The notes: generated by a model from the sequence alone, not told the origin. Positions 1-7,997 are shown, numbered from the stretch's first letter. The stretch is 19,121 bases of DNA from an uncultured Lachnospiraceae bacterium (GCA_947628025.1 CANQYH010000022.1:1-19121); one strand, 5' to 3'. A program made the numbers and translations.

Positions 1-1
1 A

Positions 2-496
2 TTGACGGATTTGGGAACCTATCTCTGGGAAACATTTGAAAGAGCCCTGCGGTTCGTGACGCTTCGGCTGCTGCGGCTCTCTTTTTTGGAAAAGCGCTGG
101 GATGCTTTTCTCCAGCTGGTCAAATTCGGCCTGGTGGGCGTCTCCAACACGCTGGTCTTCTATCTGGCGTACCTGCCCTGCATTTACGTAGGCCTCCACT
201 ATATGGCCGCCAATGTGACCGCCTACGCGATCAGCATCCTCCACTCCTTTTACTGGAACAACCGCTATGTATTCACCCTGGAAGCGGGCCAAAAACGCAG
301 TCTGTGGAAAAGCCTGCTCAAGACGTTCGTCGCTTACGGGAGCACCGGCCTGCTCCTCAGCAGCCTCCTGCTGTATATACAGGTGGACCTGCTCCACTGG
401 TCCCGGGCCATCGCCCCGCTGCTCAGTCTGCTGGTGACGATCCCCTGTAATTTTCTGATCAACAAACTGTGGGCTTTCCGGCAGGAAACAAAATAA
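2..496 (+). CDS. GtrA-family polytopic membrane protein (possibly 5'-truncated)
   Basis: Small membrane protein of 164 residues from a TTG at position 2. The true start may lie before the window, so completeness is uncertain; GtrA proteins usually have about 120-150 residues. About four hydrophobic segments are visible (roughly residues 39-60, 65-85, 104-127 and 132-155), with the family-typical 'KFGLVG' entry to the first and 'NFLINKLWAF' after the last. GtrA proteins are thought to move undecaprenyl-phosphate-linked sugars across the membrane for extracytoplasmic glycosylation. The gene is followed after 27 bp by an acetyltransferase on the same strand, and both converge on the large minus-strand polysaccharide cluster. 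A second GtrA domain is fused to a GT2 enzyme at 2827-3891, so the locus carries two. The family call is secure; the substrate is not visible. Confidence 0.85.
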   Translation: MTDLGTYLWETFERALRFVTLRLLRLSFLEKRWDAFLQLVKFGLVGVSNTLVFYLAYLPCIYVGLHYMAANVTAYAISILHSFYWNNRYVFTLEAGQKRSLWKSLLKTFVAYGSTGLLLSSLLLYIQVDLLHWSRAIAPLLSLLVTIPCNFLINKLWAFRQETK

Positions 497-523
497 TGCC
501 GCAGCCCCGGAAAGGAACGCTTT

Positions 524-1036
524 ATGGATCATGCCTATCATATTTCCCGTCAGGACCTCCTGCTCCGGCCGCTGAAACGGGAAGACATCGAATCTCTCCG
601 CAGATGGAGGAACGATCCGGCCAAAACGAAATTTTTAAGAAAGATCGGAGAGATCACGCCTCAGATGCAGGAGCAGTGGTTCGAGGCCTATCTGACAGAC
701 CCGGATATCCTGATCTTCGGCATCGAAGAAACCGCCCGCCTGAAACGTCTCATCGGCAGCATCGCCGTTTATGATTTCCGGGACGGCTCCGCGGAGATCG
801 GGAAACTGCAGATCGGGGACGACGAGGCCCTCGGCCGCGGTTTCGGCAGCCTGGCCGTGGCCGCCGCCGCGGAACTCGGTTTCCAAACGCTCGGCCTGAA
901 AAAACTGACCGCATCCGCCCACCCGGCCAACGCCGCCTCCCATCGCTGCTTCACGAAAAACGGCTTTACCGTCACAGGGCATCACGAGACGCCGGGGATC
1001 GGGACGGAAGACGAGCTGGAACTGGCTGCACCGTAA
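524..1036 (+). CDS. GNAT-family N-acetyltransferase (RimJ/RimL-like)
   Basis: Cytoplasmic acetyl-CoA-dependent acyltransferase of 170 residues. Family signs are the N-terminal 'LLLRPLKREDIESLRRWRNDP', the central beta region 'LIGSIAVYDF', the acetyl-CoA loop 'EALGRGFGSLAV' and the C-terminal 'ASAHPANAASHRCFTKNGF'. The start is supported by AAGGA seven bases upstream of the ATG. The WRND-type N-terminus also occurs in acetyltransferases that modify amino-sugar nucleotides. Together with its position next to GtrA in a polysaccharide locus, this makes a sugar substrate plausible but unproven; ribosomal or antibiotic substrates cannot be excluded. Its last 65 bp overlap the 3' end of the opposing DUF6020 gene. 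Confidence 0.85.
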   Translation: MDHAYHISRQDLLLRPLKREDIESLRRWRNDPAKTKFLRKIGEITPQMQEQWFEAYLTDPDILIFGIEETARLKRLIGSIAVYDFRDGSAEIGKLQIGDDEALGRGFGSLAVAAAAELGFQTLGLKKLTASAHPANAASHRCFTKNGFTVTGHHETPGIGTEDELELAAP

Positions 1037-2813
1037 AGCAGAGGATCAGCGGCATCGCCAGAAAGACCGCCGCGAAATACCGCAGAAGCACTAACGGCAC
1101 AAACGCCGACACCAGCATATAGCCCAAAAGGATCGCCAGCGGCACGTACAAATGGCCGCACCGGCGGAACCGCACATAAAACACACAGTTTAACAGGATC
1201 CAGAACTGGAAACCGATGGAAAACAGCATGGAAACGACGGGGATCTTCTCAAATGAGAGGTACAGTCCGATCGCCGTATAGAACGCGTTGGCCGGCGGGA
1301 GCAGATCGATCAGCTCCCCCGGTTTTTCTATGGTATCGGAAAAGAAATAATAGCACTTATCGTAAGGGTCATATTCCCCGACCCCCGCTTCCTGATAACC
1401 GTCGATCACGCTGGCCGGGAACCACATCTGCCGCGTATTCGCCAGGATCGCGTCCAGATAACATTTCTTATGCTTCATGCCGATCTGCAGCCAGAAGCGG
1501 AGGAATTCTCCCAGATCTCCATCCACGGTCAAACGGCCTTTGGTCGGATCCGCGTTTTCCGCCACATAGACGCCGTCGTCCCCATTGAAGTACTGTATAT
1601 AAGTCACTCTTTCTTCAAAACTCCACAGCTCCGGCTCCGTCACGAACGCCCTGGCGAGGGGCTGAGAAAACAGGGACAGGGACGCCCCCATATCCGCAGG
1701 AACCATGGGCTGGCACAGCCGGACCAGAAGCATACTGAGAATCAGATAGCCGCCGGCCGACGTGACCGCAAAGATCGTCCCGCCCCGCAGATACGTTTTT
1801 CTGTAAAGAAACCAGACCAGCGCGCTGACGCCGAAGACCGCGGCATACATCACGGCTCCGGCATTGTTATTGCGGGCCAACAGCGCCAGCACGAAGACCA
1901 GTCCCAGCAGAAACGGCTTCCACCGGGAGCGCATAAAGGTTTCCGTCTCGCTGGCCATCAGATAGAATAAAAACACCGCGTAAACCAGCAGGATACTGAA
2001 CAAAATGTCCCGCACCATCTGAGTCGCCATCATCGGGACGACCGGGAACAGGGCGTAATACAGGAAAAGCGCCGTCAGCAGCCGTTTATTGACGCCCTGG
2101 CGGTACAGCTTGCAGAGGATGTGCGTAAACATGGCGGAAACCACGATCATCTGCGTGACCGTATAGACCGCGATCCCCGTATTATAGCTTCCCGTCAGCC
2201 GGTACATAGCCGGCAAAAGCCGCGTGACGATGACCGTGTGCAGCAGAGGAAAATTCCCATTGAATCCGTTGGCCAGCTGGTTCATTTCCGATGTCGCGTC
2301 ATAATGGAAACCGCCGGGAAAGGTCGCCAGATAGCAAGGCAGCCAGCAGACTAAGAGCAGCGCGGCTGCCGCCGCCGGATGGCCGTTGAGCCACGCCGCG
2401 GCCCTGTCCCAGCGTCCCGCGGGGCCGGCCTGCGTCTCTGCGTTCAGCCGGGTCTCCGTCTCCTCCAGCCAGGTCCACAGCACCCGCAAAAGCAGCGCGA
2501 TCGCCCAGGCAAACAGAGGCACCGACGCCAGCACCGGCAGGCTCTTATAAGGCACTTTCCCGTCTACCTCCAGATAATAGCCCCAGCAGGTCATGACGGA
2601 AAACAGAAGTCCCAGCACATATGTATACCGCTTCATGCGCGTTCCGAACGTCTTCCCGGCGCAGTACCGGAAAAACAGAAACAGGGCCGCAAAAATGAGA
2701 ACGGAAAACCAGCTGTTTGAAAAGGCGAGGGTACGGTCCGCGGTCCAGGTGGGAAACAGTACCGTACAGGCTGCGGCAAGCAGAAGACAGGTCCAGTTTT
2801 TTCGCGCGCTCAT
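972..2813 (-). CDS. DUF6020-type multi-membrane protein, candidate extracytoplasmic glycosyltransferase
   Basis: Polytopic protein of 613 residues with about a dozen hydrophobic segments. The ATG at 2813 was chosen because AAGGAG sits nine bases upstream, 13 bp after the preceding gene's stop; the frame stays open for 22 more codons inside that gene without a clear RBS. A loop after the fourth or fifth membrane segment carries 'FPGGFHYDATSE' (residues 165-176), then 'FPLLHTVIVTRLLP'. This resembles the DUF6020 signature and also the acidic first external loop of GT-C glycosyltransferases. A soluble stretch near residues 400-490 is probably extracellular. As the gene immediately after a GT2-GtrA fusion, it fits the GtrC/YfhO position, using a flipped polyprenyl-phosphate sugar; this role is inference. 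The C-terminal tail overlaps the convergent acetyltransferase gene. Confidence 0.75.
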   Translation of the reverse strand: MSARKNWTCLLLAAACTVLFPTWTADRTLAFSNSWFSVLIFAALFLFFRYCAGKTFGTRMKRYTYVLGLLFSVMTCWGYYLEVDGKVPYKSLPVLASVPLFAWAIALLLRVLWTWLEETETRLNAETQAGPAGRWDRAAAWLNGHPAAAAALLLVCWLPCYLATFPGGFHYDATSEMNQLANGFNGNFPLLHTVIVTRLLPAMYRLTGSYNTGIAVYTVTQMIVVSAMFTHILCKLYRQGVNKRLLTALFLYYALFPVVPMMATQMVRDILFSILLVYAVFLFYLMASETETFMRSRWKPFLLGLVFVLALLARNNNAGAVMYAAVFGVSALVWFLYRKTYLRGGTIFAVTSAGGYLILSMLLVRLCQPMVPADMGASLSLFSQPLARAFVTEPELWSFEERVTYIQYFNGDDGVYVAENADPTKGRLTVDGDLGEFLRFWLQIGMKHKKCYLDAILANTRQMWFPASVIDGYQEAGVGEYDPYDKCYYFFSDTIEKPGELIDLLPPANAFYTAIGLYLSFEKIPVVSMLFSIGFQFWILLNCVFYVRFRRCGHLYVPLAILLGYMLVSAFVPLVLLRYFAAVFLAMPLILCFTVQPVPARLPSRSPASRDAL

Positions 2814-2826
2814 AGGGGGTCGCTCC

Positions 2827-3891
2827 TTAGTAAATGTATTTTTTCTGTATCCGGTAACTGATAAAAAACAAAAGCACATCCACCGGTATCTTCACCAGTA
2901 CTTCCGGTTCCGCATGGGTCAGACGCAGCCCCGCCATGGTCAAAAGCGCGCTGCAGCACATCTGGACGGCCGCCAGCCCCGCATATCCCGCCAGGGACCG
3001 GCCGTGTTTTTTCCGGCTGTGGAACACGAAAAAGTAATTAACCAGATAATTGTAGGCCGCCGATACGACCCTGGCCGCCACGGAGGCCGCCGCCACATAT
3101 CCCAGACCTCCGTCCACGCCCCGCAGCGCCAGGCAAAAGATCTGGAACAGCGCCAGGTCGACCACACTGGACGACAGGCTGGAGACCACAAAGCGCCCGA
3201 ACGCCGGTCGGAATACCATATAGATCCGCGCGGAATCCGTGACCGGGCGGAAATGGGTGGAATGATCTTCTTTCGAATCATAGACCGTTTCGATCGCGAC
3301 TTCCACGATCTCCCGTTTCTTCTCCACCGCGTCGATCAGCATCCGGATCTCGTATTCGAACCGTTCCCCCGGCAGCGACAAAAGTTCCCGCATCTGGTCC
3401 GCCGGTATACCCCGCAGCCCCGTCTGCGTATCGGTGATATCTCTCCGGTACAAAACGCGGAACACTTTGCGCGTCAGCTCGTTGCCGAAGCGGCTCTTTT
3501 CCGGTATATTCTCCCCGGAAAAATCCCTGACGCCCAGGACCAGGCAGTCCCGCCTCTGCCGCATGACGTCCCTGCACGCCACTATCGCCTCCGGAGTGTG
3601 CTGTCCGTCGGAATCGGCGGTCACGCAGCCGGCCAGCCCCTCCATATGATCCAGACAATAGGCAAACGCCGTTTTAAGGGCGCGGCCCTTGCCCCGGTTC
3701 TCCTCGTGCCGCAGAACCAGCGCCCGGCCGTCTTTTCCGCAGGCGTCGAAAATAGGCCGGTATTCCTCCCCGCTCCCGTCGTCCACGATCACGATGGGGG
3801 AAACGCCGGCATCCGTCAGCCTGTCAAGCAGCTCCAAAAGCCGCCGGTCCGGCTCATACGCCGGAATAATCACTGGGATCCTGTCTTCCAT
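2827..3891 (-). CDS. GT2 glycosyltransferase fused to a GtrA domain
   Basis: A 354-residue fusion. Residues 1-215 are a DPM1/GtrB-like GT2 domain with 'IIPAYEPDRRL' at the N-terminus, 'VDDGSG' (36-41), the metal-binding 'DSDGQH' (93-98), 'TDTQTGLRG' (153-161) and 'FEYEI' (178-182). Residues 229-354 form a four-segment GtrA domain beginning 'FGRFVVSSLSSSVVDLALF'. The GT2 part would load a sugar onto polyprenyl phosphate at the inner membrane face and the GtrA part would flip it. The start is 11 bp after the flippase stop, with a GAGG-type site overlapping that stop. The DUF6020 gene follows 13 bp later, so synthesis, flipping and transfer would be encoded together. Domain assignments are secure; the sugar is unknown. 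Confidence 0.9.
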   Translation of the reverse strand: MEDRIPVIIPAYEPDRRLLELLDRLTDAGVSPIVIVDDGSGEEYRPIFDACGKDGRALVLRHEENRGKGRALKTAFAYCLDHMEGLAGCVTADSDGQHTPEAIVACRDVMRQRRDCLVLGVRDFSGENIPEKSRFGNELTRKVFRVLYRRDITDTQTGLRGIPADQMRELLSLPGERFEYEIRMLIDAVEKKREIVEVAIETVYDSKEDHSTHFRPVTDSARIYMVFRPAFGRFVVSSLSSSVVDLALFQIFCLALRGVDGGLGYVAAASVAARVVSAAYNYLVNYFFVFHSRKKHGRSLAGYAGLAAVQMCCSALLTMAGLRLTHAEPEVLVKIPVDVLLFFISYRIQKKYIY

Positions 3892-3902
3892 CTCTCATAT
3901 CC

Positions 3903-5381
3903 TCATTCTTTCCCGGCTCCGGCAGTCCGCCGTCTGTTCATCCACTCCCGGATCACGCCGGTCAGATACCGGAACCCCGCCATACGGAACAGCGCGGCGC
4001 CGCCAACATAGACGGCGATCCCCGCCAGCACCTGCAGGACCAGCCTGACTAAAGCGCCGCACGGAAGCGCCAACCCGATCCACCAGACCGCGGCGCACAT
4101 GGCCACGGACAAAAGCATGGACGGCAGCAAGTCGCCCCACTGGCTGCGGATCCCGTAGCCCAGGAGCCGCCGGTTGGGCCAGGCATTGATGAACACGCAG
4201 CAGAAATCGATCCCTGCCTTGATCGACACCATGACGACAGGCCCGAAATGAACGCCGACCGCCAGCCCCAGCAGGCTTACCGTTTTTTTGATCACTTCCA
4301 GCTTCAGGAATACGTCGCTGCGTCCCAGCGCGTTGATCGCTTGGAGATTTGTGATATGGACCGGCCAAAAGGAATACGCCACGCACAGGATCCGCAGATA
4401 CGGCACGCAGACCAGCCATTTCTCTCCCAAAAGCACCAGCACCATCGTATCCGCCACCGCCAGCAGCCCGTACAGCAGCGGAAGCACTAGGAAAGAACTG
4501 ATGCGGATCGCCTGGCGCACCATGTCCCGCACCTGGGCCATATTCTCCTGCTTTGAGGAAAAGGCCGGCAGCAGCACGGCCTGGATCGCCGCGCCCAGAT
4601 TATTGACGATCAGCCTGGGAAACTGGTCGCCCCGGTTATACGCGCCCAAAAGCTCTTCATTGTAGATCTTGCCCATGATCAGGCCGTAAAGATTGCTGAA
4701 GAGCGTGTCGATCAGCGCCGCCGTCAGCAGTTTCCAACCGAACGCCAGCAGCGCGCGGATGCGGCGGATGGAAAACAGCAGGCGCGGCTTCCAGCTGACC
4801 GTCAGAAACAGCGCCGCCATCAGCGCCAGATAGTAGACGATCTGCTGTCCCACCATGGCCCACGCGCCGAACCCCCGGTACGCCATAGCGATACTGACAA
4901 CGCCGGAGACGGTCACCGCCGTCATCGTCGCCGCGAACAGCCCGCCAAATTCCATTTTCCGGGACACGTAGGCCGTCTGCACGGATATGACGGAACCGGG
5001 AAAAAGCACAAGTCCCAGCGCCCGCAAAATGGGCGTCAGGGCCGCATTGTCATAAAAACGCCCGACCGCCGGGGCCGCCGCGTAAAGGAGCCCGTACATC
5101 GCCGCGGCAATCGCCAGACTAAAATAAAAGACCGATGAAAAATCCGTCTCGTCCGAATTTTTTTTCTGGATCAGCGCCGTGCTGAACCCATTCTGCACGA
5201 TCACATTGGCGATGGTGATAAAGATCATGACGATGCCCACCAGGCCGTACTCTGCCGGGGACAGAAGCCGCGCCAGCAGAATTGCCGTCACGAACTGTAT
5301 CCCCTGGGCCCCGCCATTCTCCAGTATCTTCCAGAAAAGCCCTTTCACGATCTTTTTCTTCAACTCTGTTTCGGCCGCCAT
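3903..5381 (-). CDS. Wzx/TuaB-type polysaccharide flippase (MOP superfamily)
   Basis: A 492-residue polytopic protein with 12 to 14 hydrophobic segments. The start 'KKIVKGLFWKILENGGAQG' followed by 'ILLARLLSPAEYGLVGI' is the classic entry of the polysaccharide synthase/WzxC branch of the MOP exporters, and 'FSTALIQKK' plus 'FYDNAALTPILRALG' continue the family pattern. It is expected to flip an undecaprenyl-pyrophosphate-linked repeat unit to the outer membrane face. Upstream lie about 200 bp without a gene, holding a candidate promoter, so this gene and the two after it may form their own transcription unit as well as being read through from glf. Confidence in the family is high; the exact polymer is unknown. 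Confidence 0.9.
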   Translation of the reverse strand: MAAETELKKKIVKGLFWKILENGGAQGIQFVTAILLARLLSPAEYGLVGIVMIFITIANVIVQNGFSTALIQKKNSDETDFSSVFYFSLAIAAAMYGLLYAAAPAVGRFYDNAALTPILRALGLVLFPGSVISVQTAYVSRKMEFGGLFAATMTAVTVSGVVSIAMAYRGFGAWAMVGQQIVYYLALMAALFLTVSWKPRLLFSIRRIRALLAFGWKLLTAALIDTLFSNLYGLIMGKIYNEELLGAYNRGDQFPRLIVNNLGAAIQAVLLPAFSSKQENMAQVRDMVRQAIRISSFLVLPLLYGLLAVADTMVLVLLGEKWLVCVPYLRILCVAYSFWPVHITNLQAINALGRSDVFLKLEVIKKTVSLLGLAVGVHFGPVVMVSIKAGIDFCCVFINAWPNRRLLGYGIRSQWGDLLPSMLLSVAMCAAVWWIGLALPCGALVRLVLQVLAGIAVYVGGAALFRMAGFRYLTGVIREWMNRRRTAGAGKE

Positions 5382-5470
5382 CGTTTTCTTCCCGTCACCC
5401 TTTCCCGTTTTGATCTTCCGGGCCCGCCTGTCTTCCCGGTTCGCGCCGCGATTTTTCCGGATCTCATTTT

Positions 5471-5499
5471 ATTGTATATATTCCGGCTCTTCAAACCAA
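5471..5499 (-). promoter_or_regulatory. Candidate sigma-A promoter for the flippase/GT2-GtrA/DUF6020 genes
   Basis: On the minus strand TTGGTT (5494-5499) and TACAAT (5471-5476) are separated by 17 bp. The TATATACAATAAAAT context is markedly more AT-rich than its surroundings. The predicted start of transcription would be about 85 bases before the flippase ATG. The -35 match is only partial, so this is a moderate candidate. Nothing else was recognised in the 5382-5579 gap. Confidence 0.4.
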
Positions 5500-5579
5500 A
5501 ACTTCCGGTTTTCCGCCCGGATTTTTATGTCCGGCTCCCATCTCGGCGCTTCAAATCCGCGGACCAAAAACGGCGGCTC

Positions 5580-6515
5580 TTATTTGCCTGCGCCTGCCTG
5601 GCCGCCGGAAGATATATTCTTCCGCCGCGATCTCCCGGAAATTATATATACCCACGCGCTCAGGGTCCGAAACGCCCGCACCTCCATGCGGATCCCCCAG
5701 AACCATACGCGCGCCAGCCCTTTTCCCAGCGCGCCGGCCCCCAGATAATGTTCCAGATAATAGAGCACGCTCCGTTCCCGCAGGCGCTGCCGCGTCAGTT
5801 CGTCGCGGAACGATCTGCTGATCGAAGCCGAATGTTGGTGCCGGTAGAAATCTCCCAGAACCAGGACGCTTTTATACCCCGCGGCCCGCATCCGCTGCCC
5901 CAGGATCATTTCCTCCTGGTACAGGAACACGTTCTCGTCATAGCCGCCGCAGGCCATGAACGCCCCGCCTGCCACCATCAGCATGGAACCGTGGACCGCT
6001 CCCACATATACGGCCGTTTTCCCCCGCAAATACGAGGCCGGGTAGTAAAGGAACGGTTTAAACAATCGCCGGCTGAGCGGCCCCATGAAAAGCAGCTCGC
6101 CGATCAGGCCGTGGAGCCGCCATCCGTTTGGAAACGGGCCGAACGTCCAGTCCTCCATCCGGGCCGATACCACCCCTGTCCGGGGGTGTTTTTCGAAAAC
6201 GCGGGCCATTTTCCTGACGCAGGCCTCCGAAAAAGATACGTCCGGATTGGCGATCAGTATATGGGTGGCTCCGCAATGCTCGATCGCGTAGCGGACGCCC
6301 AGATTGTTCCCGTACCCGTAGCCGCCGTTTTTCTCCGCAGCCAGGACTTCCACGCGGCCGTCCTGCAGCCGCCCAAGCCGCGCAAGAGAATCGTCGGTAG
6401 AGGCGTTGTCCACCACTATAATACGGCAAAAACAGGCGTAGCCGCGGACCGCCGACACCAGCCGCTCCGTCGTCTCCGCATCGTTGTAATTTACTATCAC
6501 ACAGGCAATCGTCAT
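5580..6515 (-). CDS. GT2 family glycosyltransferase (rhamnosyltransferase-like)
   Basis: A 311-residue cytoplasmic or membrane-associated GT-A enzyme. Visible motifs are 'CVIVNYNDAETTERLV' at the N-terminus, 'IIVVDNASTDDS' (residues 32-43), 'GGYGYGNNLGVRYA' (64-77), 'ILIANPDVSF' with the metal-binding NPDV (90-93), and 'GGYDENVFLYQEE', which carries the likely catalytic acid. This is the WcaA/RfbN-type subfamily that adds rhamnose or related sugars to lipid-linked oligosaccharides. The start has AAGGGA about eight bases upstream. A 134-bp gap to the preceding GT2 gene contains the tail of a 61-bp tandem repeat. The sugar specificity is not readable. Confidence 0.9.
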   Translation of the reverse strand: MTIACVIVNYNDAETTERLVSAVRGYACFCRIIVVDNASTDDSLARLGRLQDGRVEVLAAEKNGGYGYGNNLGVRYAIEHCGATHILIANPDVSFSEACVRKMARVFEKHPRTGVVSARMEDWTFGPFPNGWRLHGLIGELLFMGPLSRRLFKPFLYYPASYLRGKTAVYVGAVHGSMLMVAGGAFMACGGYDENVFLYQEEMILGQRMRAAGYKSVLVLGDFYRHQHSASISRSFRDELTRQRLRERSVLYYLEHYLGAGALGKGLARVWFWGIRMEVRAFRTLSAWVYIISGRSRRKNISSGGQAGAGK

Positions 6516-6601
6516 CGTTTTTCCCTTTTATTCTCACAGAATGAACGCCGGATCCCCCGAAACCGCCGCTCTGTCTCTTTCGGACTTTCTGCGCCGCGAA
6601 T

Positions 6602-6794
6602 CAGGGTCTGCGCTCTCCGGCTCCTACCAGTCCGCCCCTCTCGGGATCGTCACGCACTGGGCCAGGGTCTGTGCTTTCCTGCCTCTACCAGCCCGCCTCT
6701 CTCGGGATCGTCACGCACTGGGCCAGGGTCTGTGCTTTCCTGCCTCCACCAGTCCGCCTCTCTCGGAATCGTCACGCACTGGGCCAGGGTCTGC
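6602..6794. repeat. 61-bp tandem repeat, about 3.2 copies, spanning the end of a glycosyltransferase gene
   Basis: Three near-identical 61-bp units are in register: GGGATCGTCACGCACTGG begins at 6643 and 6704, and GGAATCGTCACGCACTGG begins at 6765. A fourth partial unit of about ten bases (CAGGGTCTGC) closes the array. The copies differ at only a few bases, so the array is young or kept homogeneous. It covers the last 48 codons of the upstream GT2 gene and runs into the intergenic gap. Since 61 is not a multiple of three, each copy is read in a different frame. Confidence 0.95.
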
Positions 6795-7897
6795 AATTTG
6801 GAAGTTTTACAGAAACCGTTTCGCCGGATACTCGCGAAGCGCTGCACCGGCGATTGGGACGGCAGTGCCAGATATGCTTCAAGCACAGCGCACTGCCCGG
6901 CCTTCAGACGGTTCCCGTACATCTCCAGGAAAGCGCCGGCCTGTCCAAACATCCGGCGGTAATTTTCCGCGACCTGCCTTTGCCGCCCCGCACGCCGGAC
7001 CAAATCCTCCGCTCCGCCGGTCCTGACCGCCCCCAGCACGTTATCTCCATGCTGACGGTAAAGCGACAATGATTCCCGCAGGCACGAGATCCTCCCGAAA
7101 CAGACGGCGCAGAGCGCAGCCCACCAGTCGTGCATAAAGCAGACCCGCGGGACCTGCCGCGCCAGCTCCGCCAGCGCCCGGTTCATCATCAGCGCCCCGC
7201 CAGTGACGGGATTTTCCACCAGAAGCTCCGCCAGGGACAAACGATCCGGGTCGCAGCGGCTGTAAGAAAAGAAGCTGGGCGAGATCTGCCGCAGTTCCCG
7301 GTCCGTCACCTCCATGTCGGAAAAGACCAGACAGGGCCCGCTTTCCTCGATCTCTTTCATGCGCTCCAGGAGCTTTTCCACTTTATCCGGCTTCCACACG
7401 TCGTCCTGGTCGCTGAACAGCAGATAATCTCCCTCCGCCTGAGACAGCAGCCAGAAGAAATTCCGGGCGGGAGCAGGCATATCCGGCTCCTGCCGCCGGT
7501 TCTCTTTCTCCGGCGCGCTGGTACTCTTCCTTTCCTCCCGCTTCTCTTTTCCCAGTGAGCCGCTGCTCTCCCTTTCCTCCCGAGTCTCTTTTTCCACTGA
7601 ACCGCTGCTCTTCCTCTCCTCCTGCGTCTCTTTTTCCAGTGAGCCACTGCTCTCCCTTTCCTCCCGCTCCTCTTCCCCTGGTGCCCTGGCTCCGCCACGT
7701 CTCCGGTCACGCCGCAGGATCCTCTCCGGGTACCGTTCCTGGTACTCCAGCAGGATCTCCGGCGTCCTGTCCGTGGAACCGTCGTCCGATACCAGGATCC
7801 GGATCCCCGGCACGCTCTGCTCCAATATGGAATCCAGCTGCTCCGCAATATATTTTTCCCCGTTATACGCCGCCAAAAGCACGGTTATCTGATCCAT
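6650..7897 (-). CDS. GT2 family glycosyltransferase with internal charged repeat and repeat-derived C-terminal tail
   Basis: A 415-residue GT2 enzyme. The N-terminal fold is canonical: 'VLLAAYNGEKYIAEQLDSIL' (6-25), 'ILVSDDGSTDRT' (34-45), then 'WLLSQAEGDYLLFSDQDDVW' with DQDD at 163-166. Between them, residues 64-143 are an insert of Arg/Glu/Lys/Ser, including four 14-residue repeats (79-134). Relatives of the RfbG/WcaE type usually have only a short loop here. The core appears to end near residue 383; residues 384-415 come from a 61-bp DNA repeat read in successive frames after a stop codon became TGG. GGGAG lies eight bases before the ATG. It belongs to the minus-strand surface polysaccharide cluster, and the family call is firm. 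Whether the insert and tail are tolerated or functional is unknown. Confidence 0.88.
   Translation of the reverse strand: MDQITVLLAAYNGEKYIAEQLDSILEQSVPGIRILVSDDGSTDRTPEILLEYQERYPERILRRDRRRGGARAPGEEEREERESSGSLEKETQEERKSSGSVEKETREERESSGSLGKEKREERKSTSAPEKENRRQEPDMPAPARNFFWLLSQAEGDYLLFSDQDDVWKPDKVEKLLERMKEIEESGPCLVFSDMEVTDRELRQISPSFFSYSRCDPDRLSLAELLVENPVTGGALMMNRALAELARQVPRVCFMHDWWAALCAVCFGRISCLRESLSLYRQHGDNVLGAVRTGGAEDLVRRAGRQRQVAENYRRMFGQAGAFLEMYGNRLKAGQCAVLEAYLALPSQSPVQRFASIRRNGFCKTSKLQTLAQCVTIPREADWWRQESTDPGPVRDDPERGGLVEAGKHRPWPSA
7496..7663. repeat. 42-bp in-frame tandem repeat (4 units) encoding a charged 14-residue motif
   Basis: Read on the minus strand, four 42-bp units encode EERESSGSLEKETQ, EERKSSGSVEKETR, EERESSGSLGKEKR and EERKSTSAPEKENR. 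The first three units are closely similar at DNA level and the fourth is more diverged, suggesting stepwise duplication. Because 42 is divisible by three, changes in copy number would keep the glycosyltransferase in frame. Confidence 0.95.
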
Positions 7898-7997
7898 CGC
7901 GCCATCTCCCCCGCCTCATCATCCGGCACAGTCCGCCGCCGCTCACCCCGCAAGCGCCGGTTCGCCCCATCTACATCGTACAAAAGACGCGGCCGGT

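Noticed and set aside
2814..2879. Upstream start of the DUF6020 protein at 2879
   Set aside because: It lies inside the preceding gene without a good ribosome site, whereas the ATG at 2813 has AAGGAG at normal spacing and begins the first membrane helix region.
2593..4011. A 472-codon plus-strand frame opposite DUF6020 and the GT2-GtrA fusion
   Set aside because: Same Arg/His/Gln/Pro-rich antisense composition, crossing the boundaries of two real genes.
6602..6794. CRISPR array
   Set aside because: The 61-bp units are directly adjacent and near-identical along their whole length; there are no repeat-spacer alternations and no cas genes.
5472..6962. A 496-codon plus-strand frame opposite the second GT2 gene
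   Set aside because: Antisense to a gene with clear motifs; the frame reads through the 61-bp repeat and has no protein-like features.
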